Assembly: GCA_016214655.1 (NCBI GenBank)
Contig: JACROC010000001.1
Location: forward strand, 1 to 43,173
Origin: Candidatus Harrisonbacteria bacterium
GTDB taxonomy: Bacteria; Patescibacteriota; Minisyncoccia; UBA6257; 02-FULL-45-10c
DNA length: 43,173 nucleotides
Direction of reading: 5' to 3'
Positions 1 to 9,241 of this stretch are shown piece after piece. The position numbers were made by a program, and so were the translations under genes. Within the stretch, counting starts at the first letter, position 1. Each line of letters begins with the position of its first letter. Under the pieces are notes generated by a model. It searched no databases, had not been told where the DNA came from, and saw nothing but the letters and a program-made list of their open reading frames with translations.

Positions 1-3000
1 TACTGGCCCGGCCGAGGTTTTCAATTTTCAGTAGATAATAACGGGAAGATCCAGTATGATCCCTCCCTTGAATCATTCCTCAGTGGAGCAGGAACTTCGG
101 TGCTGAAAGTTGATGGTTTTACAGTTACGGTAGATGCCAGCATATTCTCTTCTTCCTGGTCTATAATGGGGGTTGGTGATGGTATCGCGAATAGCATTAA
201 AGATTTTATTATAATTCCAGGCCCCAATACCTTTAGTAGTCCCTTGGGGACATCCTTATTTACTCTAAATATTAATGGCACAGTCACGCCGATCTCTCTT
301 TTCTTTGGCGGCCAGGAAGTTAAATTAAGTGTCGTCACAGATACTACTTCTCCGGCAACATCTGTTTCATTTTCCGGTACTTTAGGCCAAAACAACTGGT
401 ATACTTCTGATGTTTCCGCAACACTTTCAGCCGTGGATAACATCGATGGTTCTGGCGTTAAAGAAACCAGAGCTTGCTCTGATCAAACAAATACTTGCAC
501 TCCGGTTGTTGGCGCTTCAGCTACAATCAGCAGTGAAGGCACAAGTTATGTTCGCTACCAGTCATTGGATAATGCCGGCAATCTGGAAACGCTTCAGGTT
601 GATCAGGTGAAGATTGATAAAACTGCGCCTGTCAGTCCCTCTGTAGAAGTTATGCCGCAATTTAGTAATTTAGATTCTCAAACTATAACCTGGTCAGCTT
701 CTTCTGATGCAAACTCCGGACTATACGGCTATCGGGTGTACCGCTGCTCGGTCACTAGTTCTGCTAGCAGCTGCACTCCTACTGAACAACTTGCATCGCC
801 GACACTAACCGGCTTTGTAGACCCTTCTTCTAAGCCAGATGACTCCCGCTACTATTATTTAGTTAGAGCTTATGATAATGCTGGCCTAGTGAGTTCGGAT
901 TCTAATATAGTAAATGTCACTATTGATAAGAGCGCTCCTACCCCTCCGTCTCTTTCAGCGCTAAGTTTGACCGGTTTTATTTCTTCATTGCCATCAGCGC
1001 TTAATTGGTCAGAGTCTCAAGACCCTGGCGTTTTGGCTTCCGGGGTGGATCACTATAATGTTTTTAAAGGGCCATCTTCTGGTTCGTTGAGTTTGCTTGC
1101 CACTACAGCTGCTGCTGTCAGAGCTTATTACGACATGGCTTTGACTGAAGGAAGTCGGGCTTATTATCAGGTTAGCGCCACTGACCGCGCGATTAATGAG
1201 GGCACGAAATCAAATCAAGAATCTGTAGTCTTGGATCAAACCAAGCCAATAACTATGCTCACTAAAACTCCAGCCGCTCCTGACGGTACTAATGGCTGGT
1301 ATAAAGCTCCTTTTGGCGTGACTCTGACTTGCTCGGATTCCGGCACCGGAGAAACTTCCGGCTGCCAAGCCAATGGCACAAAATATTCTATTAATGGCGG
1401 CGCGCTAGTTGCTTATACCGGCACCTTCTTGATTGATCAAGACGGCACTTATACGATTTCTTATTTTTCTTCAGATAATGCCGGGAACGTAGAAGATCAG
1501 AAAAGCGTTTCCGAAAAGTTAGACGCAACTCTTCCCGCTAGCACCGCCACTTTCTCTGATTCAGATTCTGATGGAGTTCCTAACATAGCTAATGTTGCTT
1601 TGAACGCAACCGACAGTCTAAGCGGTGTTGCCGGCATCAGCTATGCGTTAGACACCAATCCATTAACAGTTGTTAATGCCGCCATTGCCAGCGTAACTTT
1701 TCCTAGCGGAATTCATACGTTGAGATATTTTGCGACTGACAATGCTGGCAATGCCAGTTCGGAAAAAACCTTGAAGTATCCGGATAATTGTCCGAGCTTA
1801 GCCAACTCTGATCAGACTGATACGGACAGCGACGGTTTAGGCGATGCTTGTGATTCAGACAAAGATGGCGATGGAATTGCGAATGAAATTGATCGCAATA
1901 AAACTACTGGCGTTGATGAGAGCTTGGTTTCTTCAAACGACTTTAAAGATGCTGATGTCACTTTCGGAACAATTACGCAGCGCGGCGGTTGGACTATCTC
2001 AATGATTGATCTTCCGCCATTCTTGGGTGTGCCCTATGGTGTGCGAGTCGGTATCACCGGCGCTGGCACTGCTCCTGCGAGAATAGTGAGTTGTAACAGT
2101 AATGTTGAAACTGAACTTGATACTATTGGCGAAACAGCTGATATTATGTGCGGCAGTATTACTGTGCTTGCAGTGCAAGCCAACCCAGGCATTGACCTTC
2201 GCAAACCTCCTACTGGAACAACCGGCAAAGCCACCCGAGTAAGACTCTCAACCGGACAATCAGCCACCCTTGGCAGTCCGATCACTCCGAGCTCCGCTAA
2301 CACTTCTCCGATTACAGTCGAATTAATAGATGAAAATAATAATGTTCTGGCCAATGCCTCTTTGAATGTCGGCCAGATACTTGATATTGAACCGGCCCCA
2401 ACCGGAGAAGTTGCCATTAGTGTGCCTGCTACGGCGACTGGAAATGTAAGTATTTCTTTAGTGGATAGCACTGTCGTTACTTTGCCGCCGGCTTCTACAG
2501 TGGAGGTGGCCATAGTGCAAGATCCTACTACTAGCACTGTAACCTCAGTTGAATATACCAATACCTCTACTGAAACAGTAACAGTGGCATCGGGTGAAAC
2601 TACCGCTACTCTTACTGCGGACGATTCTTTGCAAGTGGCGGTAAGCACTGATCCAGTAACTCAAGAAACCACTGTGCAATACACGAATACCGGCACTACA
2701 GAAGTGACTATTGCTTCTGACACAACTTCGGCAACCCTTACCCAGGATGCCAGTGTGGCTGTAGCTACTACGGAAGCAGAGCCAGTGTTTACTAATACCG
2801 GTGAAACGGCAGTCACGGTTGTTACTGATGGCACTCCGGCTACCATTACTCCGGGCGCTAGTTTGACCGATCAATGTCCCGGAGTCAGCGGAAATGTCGC
2901 TGAGACCGGCTGTCCGTTTGCAGACAAGACTACGGTAATTCTCCATTTAGTTGATCAGCAGAAATCCGGAGTGTGCGGTACTTTGCCGGATGGCAAACCG

Positions 3001-4083
3001 CGGCCAGAATGCAAGCGACCGCTTCAGGGGGTCAAAGTCAAAGTCTTTGATCGGGAACGCGCGGATTTCCTGGCAGCCTACGGCACCAAGCGTCCCAAGA
3101 AAGATCTTTTAAATGTCATTTATGAATCAGATCTTGGCAAAGTCGGCTCTTGCGTGACTGGTACGGATGGTTCTTGCTTGGCCGGTGAAGATCATCCAGG
3201 AAAGTTCCTGGTCATCGTAAAATTCCAGGACGGCAATAACTCTGTTTATACCGGCAAGTTCAAGAATTTCAAGCGTAATGTTATTCTCGCCTCCCAAGAA
3301 GAAGAGGATGATAATGATACCGATGCTGCATCGCCAAAAGATACTTTGATTACCAAAACCCTTCGATTATTAAAGACTATTAAGAAAGACGGTAAAGTTA
3401 TTTACCAGGCCGGCAAGATGACAGTAGTTAGCGGCTCCGAACTGGATGTTCTTTATCCGGAATATACTATTTGGAACGACAGCGTGGAACTCTATCCGTT
3501 TGTAATGTCCTCCAATGAGAATTGGACTGTGGATGTTTGTCTTCAGGTGCCTCCCGGGTATCAGATTGCCGGCCTTCTTGATGAAAATGGAAGTTTGGTT
3601 TCCACTTCGAATTGCACCCAGAGCTTGATTGCCGGTCAGAGCGCAGTTGTCCTTTTCAGCGTTAAGGAAATTGGCAGTCCAGAACCCAATTTCGGACTTT
3701 CCTTAACTACTAATCATAAGGGCAAGAAATTAAAACAAGATCTTAATATTGATGGCATTCGTAAGAAGACTAAAGATCTCCAGGATCAGGAACTGCGTAA
3801 AAAAGTCAGTCAGCAGAAAGATCAACGGAAAGGCAAAAGCGCGGCGAACACTAGTTCAAAGATAGTAACTTTGGAGCCTGGCGATACTCTTTGGTCTGTT
3901 ACGAAGAATGTGTTGGGCGATATACACAATGATTACCTGAAAGAAGCTAGTAGAAAGCTGGCTGAATATAATAATGTCAATGTCCCAGAATGGGGAATAA
4001 ATCACGGCAATAAAGATGCCAGAAAATTATTACTCGGTTCAGTAATTGATTTGAGTCCATTGCAGGCGTACTTGAAGAGATAG
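1..4083 (+). CDS. large exported surface protein, 5'-truncated, with Ig/FN3-like repeats, TSP3 stretch and C-terminal LysM-like domain
   Basis: The frame is open from base 1, so the true start lies upstream; 1360 residues are visible. Residues 100-590 hold Ig/FN3-like beta-domains separated by linkers of the type IDKTAP, IDKSAP and LDQTKP, with recurrent DNAGN motifs. Residues about 593-632 form a thrombospondin type 3 stretch rich in DxDxDG (DSDGLGDACDSDKDGDG), which in known proteins binds calcium. Residues about 820-950 are Thr-rich and repeat a 40-residue unit (TVTVASGETTATLT, EVTIASDTTSATLT, AVTVVTDGTPATIT). A Cys-containing domain follows, then a Lys-rich linker and a LysM-like end (residues 1288-1358, LEPGDTLWSVTKNVLGD), suggesting peptidoglycan or glycan binding. 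The product is inferred to be secreted and wall-bound; its role is unknown. A hairpin terminator follows directly. Confidence 0.85.
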   Translation, partial: YWPGRGFQFSVDNNGKIQYDPSLESFLSGAGTSVLKVDGFTVTVDASIFSSSWSIMGVGDGIANSIKDFIIIPGPNTFSSPLGTSLFTLNINGTVTPISLFFGGQEVKLSVVTDTTSPATSVSFSGTLGQNNWYTSDVSATLSAVDNIDGSGVKETRACSDQTNTCTPVVGASATISSEGTSYVRYQSLDNAGNLETLQVDQVKIDKTAPVSPSVEVMPQFSNLDSQTITWSASSDANSGLYGYRVYRCSVTSSASSCTPTEQLASPTLTGFVDPSSKPDDSRYYYLVRAYDNAGLVSSDSNIVNVTIDKSAPTPPSLSALSLTGFISSLPSALNWSESQDPGVLASGVDHYNVFKGPSSGSLSLLATTAAAVRAYYDMALTEGSRAYYQVSATDRAINEGTKSNQESVVLDQTKPITMLTKTPAAPDGTNGWYKAPFGVTLTCSDSGTGETSGCQANGTKYSINGGALVAYTGTFLIDQDGTYTISYFSSDNAGNVEDQKSVSEKLDATLPASTATFSDSDSDGVPNIANVALNATDSLSGVAGISYALDTNPLTVVNAAIASVTFPSGIHTLRYFATDNAGNASSEKTLKYPDNCPSLANSDQTDTDSDGLGDACDSDKDGDGIANEIDRNKTTGVDESLVSSNDFKDADVTFGTITQRGGWTISMIDLPPFLGVPYGVRVGITGAGTAPARIVSCNSNVETELDTIGETADIMCGSITVLAVQANPGIDLRKPPTGTTGKATRVRLSTGQSATLGSPITPSSANTSPITVELIDENNNVLANASLNVGQILDIEPAPTGEVAISVPATATGNVSISLVDSTVVTLPPASTVEVAIVQDPTTSTVTSVEYTNTSTETVTVASGETTATLTADDSLQVAVSTDPVTQETTVQYTNTGTTEVTIASDTTSATLTQDASVAVATTEAEPVFTNTGETAVTVVTDGTPATITPGASLTDQCPGVSGNVAETGCPFADKTTVILHLVDQQKSGVCGTLPDGKPRPECKRPLQGVKVKVFDRERADFLAAYGTKRPKKDLLNVIYESDLGKVGSCVTGTDGSCLAGEDHPGKFLVIVKFQDGNNSVYTGKFKNFKRNVILASQEEEDDNDTDAASPKDTLITKTLRLLKTIKKDGKVIYQAGKMTVVSGSELDVLYPEYTIWNDSVELYPFVMSSNENWTVDVCLQVPPGYQIAGLLDENGSLVSTSNCTQSLIAGQSAVVLFSVKEIGSPEPNFGLSLTTNHKGKKLKQDLNIDGIRKKTKDLQDQELRKKVSQQKDQRKGKSAANTSSKIVTLEPGDTLWSVTKNVLGDIHNDYLKEASRKLAEYNNVNVPEWGINHGNKDARKLLLGSVIDLSPLQAYLKR

Positions 4084-4108
4084 ATTTTCGGATGAATTCG
4101 GTTTTGAG

Positions 4109-4137
4109 AAAAACCTGGCAAAGAGCCAGGTTTTTCG
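4109..4137 (+). terminator. intrinsic terminator of the large surface protein gene
   Basis: Perfect 11-bp stem AAAAACCTGGC / GCCAGGTTTTT with a 5-nt loop (4120-4124), 25 bases after the stop codon. The T-run is part of the 3' arm, so it could act on both strands. Confidence 0.9.
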
Positions 4138-4201
4138 TTTATAGTTATTAATGGAGAAAGGTCTTTGATGACGGCATCTTTTCAGATTATCCCGGCTGGT
4201 T

Positions 4202-4230
4202 ATAAAAATATCCGACTTTTGAAGTCGGAT
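4202..4230 (-). terminator. intrinsic terminator of the DUF1385-like gene
   Basis: A 9-bp stem, ATCCGACTT / AAGTCGGAT (4210-4230), directly abuts the TAA stop of the minus-strand gene and is followed on that strand by ATTTTTAT. The interval between this and the convergent terminator at 4109 shows nothing else. Confidence 0.85.
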
Positions 4231-5070
4231 TTAATTTTGATAAATATCGGTTTCTTCTATAAATTCTTTCAATTCTTCAGCGGTACGCCTTAATTTTTCT
4301 TCCGAAGGTTCTTTAAGCGCAAAAAATTTTTCTCCAAGAAGCGGAATGGCGGCGATAGGAATTGATAAAACAAGAGTTAAATTGACGAATTGATACCTGT
4401 ATTTTACGGGCGATAAAATAATAGCGGTTATTGACAGGATAAGGATTGGAATCCACATACCAAAAGCGGCAATTATTGTTATTTCTAGAAAGCTGATTAT
4501 TGTTGGCGTTAAAAGAATTGACCAAAATTCTACTGGCATCAAATAAAAGAGGTTTGCGATTACGGATAATAGGCAAATTTCCATCATGATGCCCATCTGG
4601 ACGCTGCCGCAAAACATGAGATTAGCCGGACACTTTTTCAAATTCTCAACCGTTGGTTCCAGGCCGGCCTCTAGGACTACTACGCTTTTATGTTCAGCGG
4701 CATGCCACTCCCGGTTTTCTGAATCTTGGCGTAAATGCCAAAGCGTGGAGAGATTAGTGATTAATATCTGAATAGTCAGGGATAAGAAAAAACTGGTAAT
4801 TCCTATTTCCAGCAGAGATAATTTTTTTAATATGCTGGCCAGAGCAATGATGGCGGTAGAAATTAAGAATCCGACGAACATTTCCAGCAGGCGTGCGCGG
4901 TGGGAATAGCTGCGGGTAAAGTCGTTGTATTCATCAAAATCAGTGATTGAAAAATTGACCGGCTGATCTACATTAGCTTTGCGGATTTCAAGCCGGAAGC
5001 CGTTTCTGCTGGAACTCCCGCTAATGTCAAATGTTGGTTTGCCGACATAACCAAGGATTGGCACTATCAA
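4231..5070 (-). CDS. DUF1385/YqhQ-like multi-pass membrane protein
   Basis: Encodes 279 residues with about five hydrophobic segments (around residues 64-83, 88-107, 158-177, 180-205 and 230-248). The cytosolic stretch WHAAEHKSVVVLEAG, followed by EPTVENLKK and a CG pair, matches the hallmark HxAEHK...E.G...TVEN...CG pattern of DUF1385 proteins. The biochemical function of that family is unknown. Translation most likely starts at TTG 5070-5068: no in-frame ATG lies nearby and an AAGGCGG Shine-Dalgarno-like sequence sits 5-6 nt upstream. The gene is monocistronic, divergent from the tRNA, with its own promoter and terminator. The family assignment rests on motif and topology; the start is less certain. 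Confidence 0.7.
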   Translation of the reverse strand: MIVPILGYVGKPTFDISGSSSRNGFRLEIRKANVDQPVNFSITDFDEYNDFTRSYSHRARLLEMFVGFLISTAIIALASILKKLSLLEIGITSFFLSLTIQILITNLSTLWHLRQDSENREWHAAEHKSVVVLEAGLEPTVENLKKCPANLMFCGSVQMGIMMEICLLSVIANLFYLMPVEFWSILLTPTIISFLEITIIAAFGMWIPILILSITAIILSPVKYRYQFVNLTLVLSIPIAAIPLLGEKFFALKEPSEEKLRRTAEELKEFIEETDIYQN

Positions 5071-5105
5071 GCAGCCGCCTTTTTGTTATCAAAGAAGATG
5101 ATTAA

Positions 5106-5135
5106 AGTTTATCTAAGACTTGGCGTTAGAGTCAA
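5106..5135 (-). promoter_or_regulatory. sigma70-type promoter of the DUF1385-like gene
   Basis: On the minus strand TTGACT (5135-5130), 18-nt spacer, TAAACT (5111-5106), about 35 nt before the TTG start. Unlike most promoters here it leaves room for a ribosome binding site. Confidence 0.55.
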
Positions 5136-5198
5136 TTTCAGACAGCTTGTAAAAAATCCGCCTATTTTCTATTATTTGCATATAAGCTTTTATAATAC

Positions 5199-5270
5199 GC
5201 CTGTGTAGCTCAGTGGTAGAGCGAGGTCTTCATAAGGCCGAGGTCGGAGGTTCGATCCCTCCCACAGGCA
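5199..5270 (+). tRNA. tRNA with CAT anticodon (elongator Met or Ile2)
   Basis: Complete cloverleaf: acceptor stem GCCTGTG/CACAGGC, D-arm GCTC-AGTGGTA-GAGC, anticodon loop TTCATAA giving CAT at positions 34-36, and T-arm GGAGG-TTCGATC-CCTCC. The discriminator is A (5270) and the next bases are CA, so CCA is not encoded. The G1:C72 pair argues against initiator tRNA. CAT can be elongator Met or lysidine-modified Ile2, which cannot be settled by eye. The base of the anticodon stem carries an A-G mismatch. AT-rich TATAAG (5181-5186) and TATAAT (5191-5196) lie just upstream; the first is better spaced as a -10 box. Confidence 0.93.
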
Positions 5271-5272
5271 CA

Positions 5273-5301
5273 TTGAGCATTGGTCTCAAATCTTCTATAC
5301 T
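5273..5301 (+). promoter_or_regulatory. promoter of the pheS-pheT operon
   Basis: TTGAGC (5273-5278), 17-nt spacer, TATACT (5296-5301). It starts two bases after the tRNA and its predicted start point leaves a leader of only about 6-7 nt before ATG 5315. Confidence 0.7.
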
Positions 5302-5314
5302 TTAAGAAGTATTT

Positions 5315-5917
5315 ATGAGAAGAATTCTTGGTCTGCTGGTTATTTTAGGATTGGGCGGTATGAGCAGTTATTTTATCCTTACTAGAACGAATTTTTCGAG
5401 TTATGATTTTCCGGATTTTATCCGTAAGAATATTCCGGCCGGTTCGGCGACGAATGTGGTTTTAACAGGTAAAACCGAGGCGGCGGCAGGCAAGTTGTCC
5501 GGACTGTTGGATTCGGTAGCGGAAAGAAGTGAAGAGATTATTGAAAAGGCGGAAGAGAAAATAAAGGAGCAAGTTTTTAAGATCTTCAAAGATACTATTG
5601 ATAAAAAAATTGAAACCGTCGGTGAGAGTTTGGGGGTTGAGGTTAAACGGGTAGTTCAGCCAGACAGCGAATCCCCAATAGTTTTTGGGGTAAAAACCGG
5701 TATCCCAGCTTATTTTTCGATTCAGAATAGAGAACGGGAAAGTATTAGATATGAGGTAGATTGGCGAGATGGCACTAAAGATGGTGCGCGATTGGAAAGC
5801 GGGAAAGAAGAGGTATTATCTCATAAATGGGAGAAAGCCGGCAATTATTTATTAAAATTTAAAATTATTAATTTCAAGGGAGAAAAGATTTATAATATTT
5901 CCATAACTATTTTATGA
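5315..5917 (+). CDS. membrane-anchored coiled-coil protein with a C-terminal PKD-like domain
   Basis: Encodes 200 residues. Residues 4-24 are a hydrophobic N-terminal anchor or uncleaved signal (ILGLLVILGLGGMSSYFIL). Residues about 55-105 are charged and heptad-like (EEIIEKAEEKIKEQVFKIFK), consistent with a coiled coil. Residues 120-200 resemble a PKD beta-sandwich: VDWRDGT occupies the place of the usual W-G-DG turn, then SHKWEKAGNYLLKFKIIN matches the H-Y-G-Y-V strand. It is predicted to project outside the membrane; no enzymatic motif is seen. It is first in the operon, and its stop overlaps the pheS start as ATGA. Specific role unknown. Confidence 0.75.
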   Translation: MRRILGLLVILGLGGMSSYFILTRTNFSSYDFPDFIRKNIPAGSATNVVLTGKTEAAAGKLSGLLDSVAERSEEIIEKAEEKIKEQVFKIFKDTIDKKIETVGESLGVEVKRVVQPDSESPIVFGVKTGIPAYFSIQNRERESIRYEVDWRDGTKDGARLESGKEEVLSHKWEKAGNYLLKFKIINFKGEKIYNISITIL

Positions 5918-6957
5918 AAAAGTTAAATATTGATATTGAGAGATTTAGGAAATCGGCTATTCAGGCCATTAAAGAGATTAAAGACGCTACGGCTTTGGAG
6001 AGCTTAAGAATTCGATTTTTAGGAAGGCAAGGCGGGGAACTTACTGAAATTTTGAGATCCCTAAAAAATTTGGCGCTTGAGGAAAAGCGGAGAATTGGTC
6101 CCGTTGCCAATTCTTTACGCGGAGAAATCGAAAAAGCGCTGGAACAAAAATTAGAATCCCTAAAAGTTCAAAGTTCAAAGCTGAAAGTTGTTGTTGATTT
6201 GACTATGCCGGGCAAAAGAATAGAGACAGGCCATTTGCATCCGCTTACGCTAGTTGAAAAAGAAATAAGGGAAATTTTTAAAGCAATGAATTTTTCCGTT
6301 GTTGAGGGCCCGGAGGTGGAAACCGAATATTATAATTTTGACGCTCTAAATGTCCCTAAAGATCACCCGGCTCGCGAAATGCATGACACTTTTTGGCTAA
6401 AGCAATTTGGTAAAACCAGGGGCGGGCGATTATTGCTTAGAACACACACTTCTCCCATTCAGATTCATTATATGGAAACACATCAGCCTCCGTTTCAAAT
6501 TGTGGGTCCGGGGCGGGCATTTCGGTATGAAGCGACTGACGCTTCTCATGAAACTAATTTTCATCAGATAGAAGCGCTAATGGTTGGCAAGGATGTGACG
6601 CTGGCTAATTTTAAATTTGTAATCCAGGAATTTTTCAAGCGGCTTTTTAAAAAGAAGGTCCAGATTAGGCTCCGGCCAAGCTATTTCCCTTTTGTAGAGC
6701 CTGGCTTGGAAGTTGATATTCAATGCGTCAAATGCGACGGGAAGGGATGTAATATCTGCAAAGAATCCGGCTGGCTGGAAGTAATGGGCGCGGGGATGGT
6801 TCATCCTAAAGTTTTTGAGGCGGTCCGTTATAATCCGAAGGAGTGGCGTGGATTTGCTTTTGGTTTGGGACCCGAGCGTATTGCGATGATTAAATATAAT
6901 ATTCCCGATATCAGATTATTTTATTCAGGCGATCTCCGTTTTATTAAACAGTTTTAA
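5914..6957 (+). CDS. pheS: phenylalanine--tRNA ligase alpha subunit
   Basis: Encodes 347 residues of the catalytic subunit of the alpha2-beta2 PheRS, which attaches Phe to tRNA-Phe. An N-terminal coiled coil (1-85) precedes the class II core: HPLTLVEKEIREIF and EGPEVETEYYNFDALN (motif 1 region), RTHTSPIQIHYM, GRAFRYEATDASHETNFHQIE (motif 2), and GFAFGLGPERIAMIKY (motif 3). Between motifs 2 and 3 a CxxCxxxxCxxC knot (CVKCDGKGCNICK) should bind zinc; similar insertions are known in some bacterial PheS proteins. The start is fixed by the ATGA overlap with the upstream gene, and pheT follows after 3 nt, as expected for co-translated partners. Confidence 0.97.
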   Translation: MKKLNIDIERFRKSAIQAIKEIKDATALESLRIRFLGRQGGELTEILRSLKNLALEEKRRIGPVANSLRGEIEKALEQKLESLKVQSSKLKVVVDLTMPGKRIETGHLHPLTLVEKEIREIFKAMNFSVVEGPEVETEYYNFDALNVPKDHPAREMHDTFWLKQFGKTRGGRLLLRTHTSPIQIHYMETHQPPFQIVGPGRAFRYEATDASHETNFHQIEALMVGKDVTLANFKFVIQEFFKRLFKKKVQIRLRPSYFPFVEPGLEVDIQCVKCDGKGCNICKESGWLEVMGAGMVHPKVFEAVRYNPKEWRGFAFGLGPERIAMIKYNIPDIRLFYSGDLRFIKQF

Positions 6958-6960
6958 GAT

Positions 6961-8901
6961 ATGCGATTTAGCTTTTCTTTCATCAAAAAGTTAGCTCCCG
7001 GCAATTATACTAAGGCCGAGCTAGTGGAAAAATTTAATTTGCATGTTTTTGAGGCTGTTGATCTAGGCGGCGACATTCTGGAAATTTCTATTCCGCCGAA
7101 CAGGTATTCCGATGCCGCATCACATCTTGGAATTGCGCGAGAAACCGCTGTTATAATGGGATTGAAATTGAACGATCCTTTATTGAAAGCGTTTAAGCCG
7201 GACTTGAAAGAGCGGGGAATATTTACTGTAAATATTAAAGATAAGAATTCTTGCTTCCGCTACATGGCTACTTACGTGTCTGGAATCAAAATTGGCCCAA
7301 CGCCACGGTGGATGAAAAATGCTTTAGAAGTTTGCGGTCTTCGCTCTATTAATAATGTGGTTGATATTATGAATTATGTGATGCTGGAAGTGGGTCAGCC
7401 GCTTCATGCTTTTGATGCTGATAAAATTTCCGGGGGCATAATCGTCAGGAGTGCAAAAAATAATGAACAGATTGAAACGATTGACAATCAGAATTTTAAG
7501 TTATCTCCGGATGATCCAGTGATTGCGGATGCCGATTCTTTGCAGGCAATTGCTGGAATAAAAGGCGGAAAGCTTGCCGAGGTTTCTCTCAAGACAAGTC
7601 ATATTTTAGTTGAGGCGGCTAGTTTTAGCGGTATTAATATTTACCGTTCTTCGCACAAGCTTGGCCTTGTAACCGAAGCAGCATCAAGATTTGCCCATGA
7701 GTTGAGCCCGGAGCTTGCTGAGCTTGGGATGAAGCGCGCTCTGCAGCTTCTCAAGGAATTGACTGGAGCCAAAATCTACAGTTCCGTGGATGTTTATCCC
7801 AAGAAACAGGCAAGAAAATTATTTAAATTGGATTTAAAGAAAATTAATGGGATTATTGGCCATCATTTTAGTGAAAAAGAGATTTCCAAGGCGTTGCAAC
7901 CACTTGGGTTTAAAAAGATTGGAACGAAAGTTGAGATTCCGGCGCTCCGCACGGATATCAGCAGTATTGAGGATTTGGCTGAGGAAGTCGCGCGGATTTA
8001 TGGCTATAATAATTTAATCCCGCAGCCGCCGACAGTTGCCTTGGGCGCCGCAACTCAAGAAGACCAAATTACTCTTAAAGACCGCGCAAGGTCTCTACTG
8101 GTTAGCGCCGGTTATAGCGAAGTTTACAATTATTCATTTTTATCTAAAAAAGAAACCAGCAGCAGCGCCGTTCAGCTTTTGAATCCGATCAGCGATCAAT
8201 TTGAATTTTTAAGGGATAGCCTGAAGCCTTATTTGATTAGGAATTTGGAAAGCAACAGCAGATTTTTTGATAAGGTGCGTGTTTTTGAAATCGGGAAAAT
8301 ATTTTACATTAATAAGGGTGAAGTGTCGGAAAAACTTATGCTGGGTATTGCTTTGCTTCTTAAGGATAGCCTCTTGGAATCGAAAGGAATTATTGATTCA
8401 TTATTAAGCAGCATTGGCGTTACCGATTATGAAACGGTTGAAAGAGGTAATTCGCTGGAATTTATTATTGACGGCAGAAAAATCGGCGATTTAATACTGG
8501 TTCCCGGATTAAAGAATGCGTCAGTCGCAGAAGTGAGCCTGGAAGAACTCATAAAAGTTACCGGAGAAGAACGTGAATATAAACCATTGCCTAAATTTCC
8601 AGCAATTACCAGAGACTTATCGATTTTTGTTCCGGAGGATATACGCGTCGGATTGATTTTAGATTTGATTCAGCGCGTAAACCCGCGGCTTATCGGAGAC
8701 GTTGATTTAATCGACATTTACGAGCCGCCAATCGAGACTTTGCGGGACCGCAGCGCAGAACCGGAAAAAAGAAGAAAAAGTTTGGCATTTCGGATTGTTT
8801 TTCAAGCCGAAGATCGGACTTTGACCAATGCGGAGGTTGATCGGGAAATGGCCGTGATCAACCAAGTTTTAATCGATAGATTTGATGTCGAACTTCGGTA
8901 G
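6961..8901 (+). CDS. pheT: phenylalanine--tRNA ligase beta subunit, short form without the tRNA-binding OB domain
   Basis: Encodes 646 residues against about 790-800 in E. coli. After a short N-terminal segment (FSFIKKLAPGNYTKAELVEKF) the sequence jumps straight to DILEISIPPNRYSDAASHLGIARE, which in full-length PheT lies after the roughly 110-residue EMAPII/OB tRNA-binding domain. The B3/4 editing region (SINNVVDIMNYVMLEVGQPLHAFD), B5 (PALRTDISSIEDLAEEVARIYGYNN), the catalytic-like core and the C-terminal FDX-ACB anticodon-binding domain (FPAITRDLSIFVPEDI) are all present. The loss therefore looks like a clean domain deletion rather than decay. It should pair with PheS; charging probably works with weaker outer-corner tRNA contacts (inference). 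Confidence 0.96.
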   Translation: MRFSFSFIKKLAPGNYTKAELVEKFNLHVFEAVDLGGDILEISIPPNRYSDAASHLGIARETAVIMGLKLNDPLLKAFKPDLKERGIFTVNIKDKNSCFRYMATYVSGIKIGPTPRWMKNALEVCGLRSINNVVDIMNYVMLEVGQPLHAFDADKISGGIIVRSAKNNEQIETIDNQNFKLSPDDPVIADADSLQAIAGIKGGKLAEVSLKTSHILVEAASFSGINIYRSSHKLGLVTEAASRFAHELSPELAELGMKRALQLLKELTGAKIYSSVDVYPKKQARKLFKLDLKKINGIIGHHFSEKEISKALQPLGFKKIGTKVEIPALRTDISSIEDLAEEVARIYGYNNLIPQPPTVALGAATQEDQITLKDRARSLLVSAGYSEVYNYSFLSKKETSSSAVQLLNPISDQFEFLRDSLKPYLIRNLESNSRFFDKVRVFEIGKIFYINKGEVSEKLMLGIALLLKDSLLESKGIIDSLLSSIGVTDYETVERGNSLEFIIDGRKIGDLILVPGLKNASVAEVSLEELIKVTGEEREYKPLPKFPAITRDLSIFVPEDIRVGLILDLIQRVNPRLIGDVDLIDIYEPPIETLRDRSAEPEKRRKSLAFRIVFQAEDRTLTNAEVDREMAVINQVLIDRFDVELR

Positions 8902-8917
8902 CAATTAATAAATTTTT

Positions 8918-9241
8918 ATGGGAGAAAAATTTGAAGGAAAAAAATCTCCTAAAGATATATTGAAAGAGTCTGAGCGGGGATTGATAGAAGTTAAGGAGAG
9001 GGCTATGACATTGCTCAATGATTGGATACTGCTTAGAAAAGAAGTAGAAATTCTCATAGAAAAAAATAAGGGTGATAAAAAAATGAAAGAGGAGCTAGAA
9101 GAGCAATTGCGAAATTTCGATGAAGAAATTATGGAAAACTTGAATATTATGGGTTCTATGGATTTGAAAGCTGAACGGTATAAACAAGCAGGAGATTTAA
9201 TAAAAGAAGCCATCAAAAAGGTACGAGGTGAAACAGAATAA
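8918..9241 (+). CDS. small charged coiled-coil protein, unknown function
   Basis: Encodes 107 residues, almost wholly helical and rich in Glu and Lys (KEEVEILIEKN-like stretches, EELEEQLRNFDEEI), with no signal or membrane segment and no recognised domain. It starts 16 nt after pheT and overlaps the glycosidase start by 14 nt in another frame, so it belongs to the same transcript. The tight coupling and intact frame support a real gene. No function can be assigned. Confidence 0.65.
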   Translation: MGEKFEGKKSPKDILKESERGLIEVKERAMTLLNDWILLRKEVEILIEKNKGDKKMKEELEEQLRNFDEEIMENLNIMGSMDLKAERYKQAGDLIKEAIKKVRGETE

